A stretch of 7,580 nucleotides of DNA from Clostridia bacterium (GTDB lineage: Bacteria; Bacillota; Clostridia; Oscillospirales; Acutalibacteraceae). Under the pieces are notes generated by a model. It ran no database searches and was not told the DNA's origin. It worked only from the letters and a program-made list of their open reading frames with translations. Below, piece after piece: positions 6,111 to 7,580 of the stretch; positions within the stretch are counted from its first letter, which is position 1, and the number at the start of each line of letters is the position of its first letter. The position numbers were made by a program, and so were the translations under genes. The stretch spans positions 1 through 7,580 of the forward strand of contig JAFRKM010000055.1 of the NCBI GenBank assembly GCA_017431755.1, given 5' to 3'.

Positions 6111-7121
6111 TTACTCACAACTTACAACTTCATCGGCAATTTTATTATCCACCACTTTGTCTATATCAATTTTTTCTTTAAGCTCACCGGCAGAAATCAT
6201 TATTTTTTGCGCCATTTCGAATTCACTTTCATTTATTAACGGACTATCCGGCCAAACACTTGCCAAAATATAATTTCCCACACATTTTTCGGCCATTTCT
6301 TTATTTAAATCCAAAAAATACGGCAATATAACCCGAGCAATTTCCCGCGTAGAATTATTTTTTATCCATTTTTGCGCCCTGTATATCGCGCGGGTAAATC
6401 TTTTAATAATTTCCGGATTTTCTTTTAAATATTGGCTATTTGCGCAATAACATGTGTACGTCATTTTTTCACATTCACAGCCAAGAGGAATTAAGCTATG
6501 GCAGTTTTCTTTTTCACTCTCCATTAAAGACAAAACAGGCTCAAAAAGTGGTACATAATCTCCGATTCCACGGCTGAATGCTATACCCATTAAATTAAAC
6601 TGTATGTTATTAATTAAATTCACATCATTTGCAATATCCAGTCCATGCTTTTTCAAAATGTACTCAAGCGTCATTTCAGGCATTCCGCCTTTTCTGCCGG
6701 CTATAATACTTTTTCCTTTTAATTTGTTCCAAGAAAATTCCGAACTTCTCCCCATTAAAAAACTACCGTCACGACACGTAAGACCCGCAAAAATTTTAGG
6801 GCTATTTTCTTTACCTTGTGCACAAACGCTTATTACAGCAGATGAACCTAAAAGCCCAATATCAGCTTGTGAAGAAAGAACAGCCGCCATTGTTTTGTCT
6901 GAACCCTCCGCAGTTGAAAGAATTATATCTAAATTTTCGTCTTTAAAATATCCCAGCCCCATCGCCACATACTGCGGTGCGTAAAAAACCGAACGTGTAA
7001 CCTCGTTTAATCTTATTTTATAAGTACTAGAATTATTGTTTTTCAAAGTACATCCGGACAAAAAAACAAACATCACTGCAAGCAAAATAAACAGCATTTT
7101 TCTTATTCTTATATTTTTCAA
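6111..7121 (-). CDS. ABC transporter substrate-binding lipoprotein, SsuA/THI5-like family
   Basis: This 336-residue lipoprotein should be tethered outside the membrane and deliver ligand to the permease. The signal peptide is basic (KNIRIRK) then hydrophobic, ending in the lipobox LSGC with Cys24 as the lipidated residue. The mature region has family hallmarks: YAPQYVAMGLGYFKDENLDI near 47-66, SQADIGLLGSS (84-94), GRKGGMPEMTLEYILKKHG (142-160) and ENPEIIKRFTRAIYRAQKWI in the second lobe. A cluster at 215-226 reads Cys-x-Cys-x6-Cys-x-Cys, at a site that is usually not cysteine-rich in relatives I recall. The start is TTG at 7121, with GGTGAT at correct spacing; the first ATG downstream has no ribosome binding site and would remove the basic start of the signal peptide. 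It heads the operon, behind a sigma-A-like promoter. Relatives are annotated for sulfonates, nitrate or pyrimidine precursors, so I leave the ligand open. Confidence 0.92.
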   Translation of the reverse strand: MKNIRIRKMLFILLAVMFVFLSGCTLKNNNSSTYKIRLNEVTRSVFYAPQYVAMGLGYFKDENLDIILSTAEGSDKTMAAVLSSQADIGLLGSSAVISVCAQGKENSPKIFAGLTCRDGSFLMGRSSEFSWNKLKGKSIIAGRKGGMPEMTLEYILKKHGLDIANDVNLINNIQFNLMGIAFSRGIGDYVPLFEPVLSLMESEKENCHSLIPLGCECEKMTYTCYCANSQYLKENPEIIKRFTRAIYRAQKWIKNNSTREIARVILPYFLDLNKEMAEKCVGNYILASVWPDSPLINESEFEMAQKIMISAGELKEKIDIDKVVDNKIADEVVSCE

Positions 7122-7144
7122 ATTATCACCAACTTAAAAGTTTG

Positions 7145-7174
7145 ATAATAACATTTTATTTTAAAAGGTGTAAA
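7145..7174 (-). promoter_or_regulatory. Sigma-A-type promoter of the ABC importer operon
   Basis: On the minus strand, TTTACA (7169-7174) and TATTAT (7145-7150) are 18 bases apart, each with one mismatch to consensus. Transcription would start near 7138, giving a leader of roughly 16 bases. The GGTGAT ribosome binding site is then the only leader element, and there is no room for a riboswitch. Confidence 0.6.
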
Positions 7175-7193
7175 TTTGTGCCTTAAAAAGCCT

Positions 7194-7226
7194 AATAAAA
7201 AATCCCTTTGCAAAACGCAAAGGGAT
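7194..7226 (-). terminator. Second of two tandem terminators
   Basis: A 10-bp perfect stem, ATCCCTTTGC paired with GCAAAGGGAT (7217-7226 and 7202-7211), has a 5-base loop and is followed on the minus strand by TTTTTATT. It ends transcription of the gene at the right edge before the importer promoter. The plus strand has no T-run after the stem, so it acts on the minus strand only. Confidence 0.88.
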
Positions 7227-7228
7227 CT

Positions 7229-7259
7229 AAAAAAATAATAATCGCCGATCTCTCGGCGA
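7229..7259 (-). terminator. First of two tandem terminators
   Basis: A GC-rich 7-bp stem, TCGCCGA paired with TCGGCGA (7253-7259 and 7242-7248), closes a GAGA tetraloop, a stable GNRA type. It is followed on the minus strand by TTATTATTTTTTT. It lies just upstream of the second terminator, with two bases between its T-tract and the next stem. It serves the gene ending at 7330, or at 7271 if that gene is frameshifted. Confidence 0.75.
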
Positions 7260-7329
7260 CTAATTTCAAATCAAACCCCCTCATTTTTGATGTTTTCGAA
7301 CTCTGTAGAAACTTTTTCTATATCTATAG

Positions 7330-7580
7330 TTACACTATATCCGTACAGTCTATAATATTACAAATTTTCCCCTGTTTTTTTATATTTTCTGCCAGCATCT
7401 CTTGCTGTTTATACTGCGCTTCCCTTTCATTTTCATCTTCAATATAAGTTCTTATTATATCCACACTTTCAACGTCTTCTTTAAAACTTAAATCTCCATG
7501 AAACTGTAATTCAAAATATTCATAACACTTTGTACGCTCGAGTAAATTTGGTCGATTTGTTAACAAATTCCCATCTTTTA
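7330..7580 (-). CDS. C-terminal part of an unrecognised protein (runs off the window)
   Basis: The frame is open from the right edge to a TAA at 7330, giving 82 complete codons beginning LysAspGlyAsn. The upstream start lies outside the window. A TTG at 7566 is in frame but has no good ribosome binding site, so I treat the gene as partial. The visible part is acidic and mostly helical: NLLERTKCYEYFELQFHGD, then a Glu/Asp-rich stretch, then a KQQEMLAENIKKQGKI segment. I see no known motif. Another frame opens near the stop and continues for about 29 codons in coding-like sequence (YSVTIDIEKVSTEFENIKNE) to a TGA at 7271, just before the first terminator. One lost base between about 7333 and 7358 would join the two, so the 3' end may be frameshifted. 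Confidence 0.65.
   Translation of the reverse strand, partial: KDGNLLTNRPNLLERTKCYEYFELQFHGDLSFKEDVESVDIIRTYIEDENEREAQYKQQEMLAENIKKQGKICNIIDCTDIV

Noticed and set aside
7190..7290. A short minus-strand ORF with an ATG start (peptide beginning MRGFDLKLVAE) reading through both terminator hairpins, possibly a leader peptide for the importer.
   Set aside because: It has no run of regulatory codons, its frame is explained by the hairpin sequence, and the importer has its own promoter downstream of it.
7122..7330. A TPP or other riboswitch upstream of the THI5-like importer.
   Set aside because: No conserved riboswitch core is seen; the structured part consists of two simple terminator hairpins.
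7370..7376. A-rich heptamer in the right-edge gene as a programmed -1 frameshift site that would reach the extended 3' frame.
   Set aside because: After the slip the new frame meets a TAA near 7359, before the extended segment, so it cannot produce the longer protein.

Overview
The window is low in GC and carries an endospore-coat operon (cotJA, cotJB and a broken cotJC). This points to a spore-forming Firmicute, most likely a clostridial lineage. Gene density is high, gaps are short, and every recognisable gene except one 58-residue ORF reads on the minus strand, so the text below follows transcription from right to left.

Right edge (about 7190-7580): the C-terminal end of an unrecognised gene is followed by two consecutive intrinsic terminators. 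A good sigma-A-type promoter at 7145-7174 then starts a three-gene ABC importer operon (7121 down to 4499). It encodes a lipoprotein of the SsuA/THI5-like family, an SsuB/TauB-type ATPase and an SsuC/TauC-type permease. The first two genes start with TTG, each behind a convincing ribosome binding site. No riboswitch or biosynthetic gene next to it reveals the substrate.

Middle (4385 down to 3819): cotJA and cotJB are intact and overlap. cotJC starts normally, overlapping the cotJB stop codon, but loses its homology after the conserved N-terminal QYGGP and stops at 35 residues, so the ferritin-like manganese-catalase-type body is missing. A small basic ORF on the plus strand (3634-3810) lies immediately past the break.

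Left (3457 down to 8): a 196-residue exported protein of unknown function carries a strong terminator hairpin inside its last codons, upstream of its own stop codon. A sigma-A-type promoter lying against that stop codon then drives ileS, a complete isoleucyl-tRNA synthetase. Its predicted leader is too short to hold the T-box that commonly controls this gene in Firmicutes.

I see no phage, transposon, CRISPR array or defence system. The most notable points are the truncated cotJC with the opposite-strand ORF beside it, the terminator inside a coding region, and a cysteine cluster in the binding protein.
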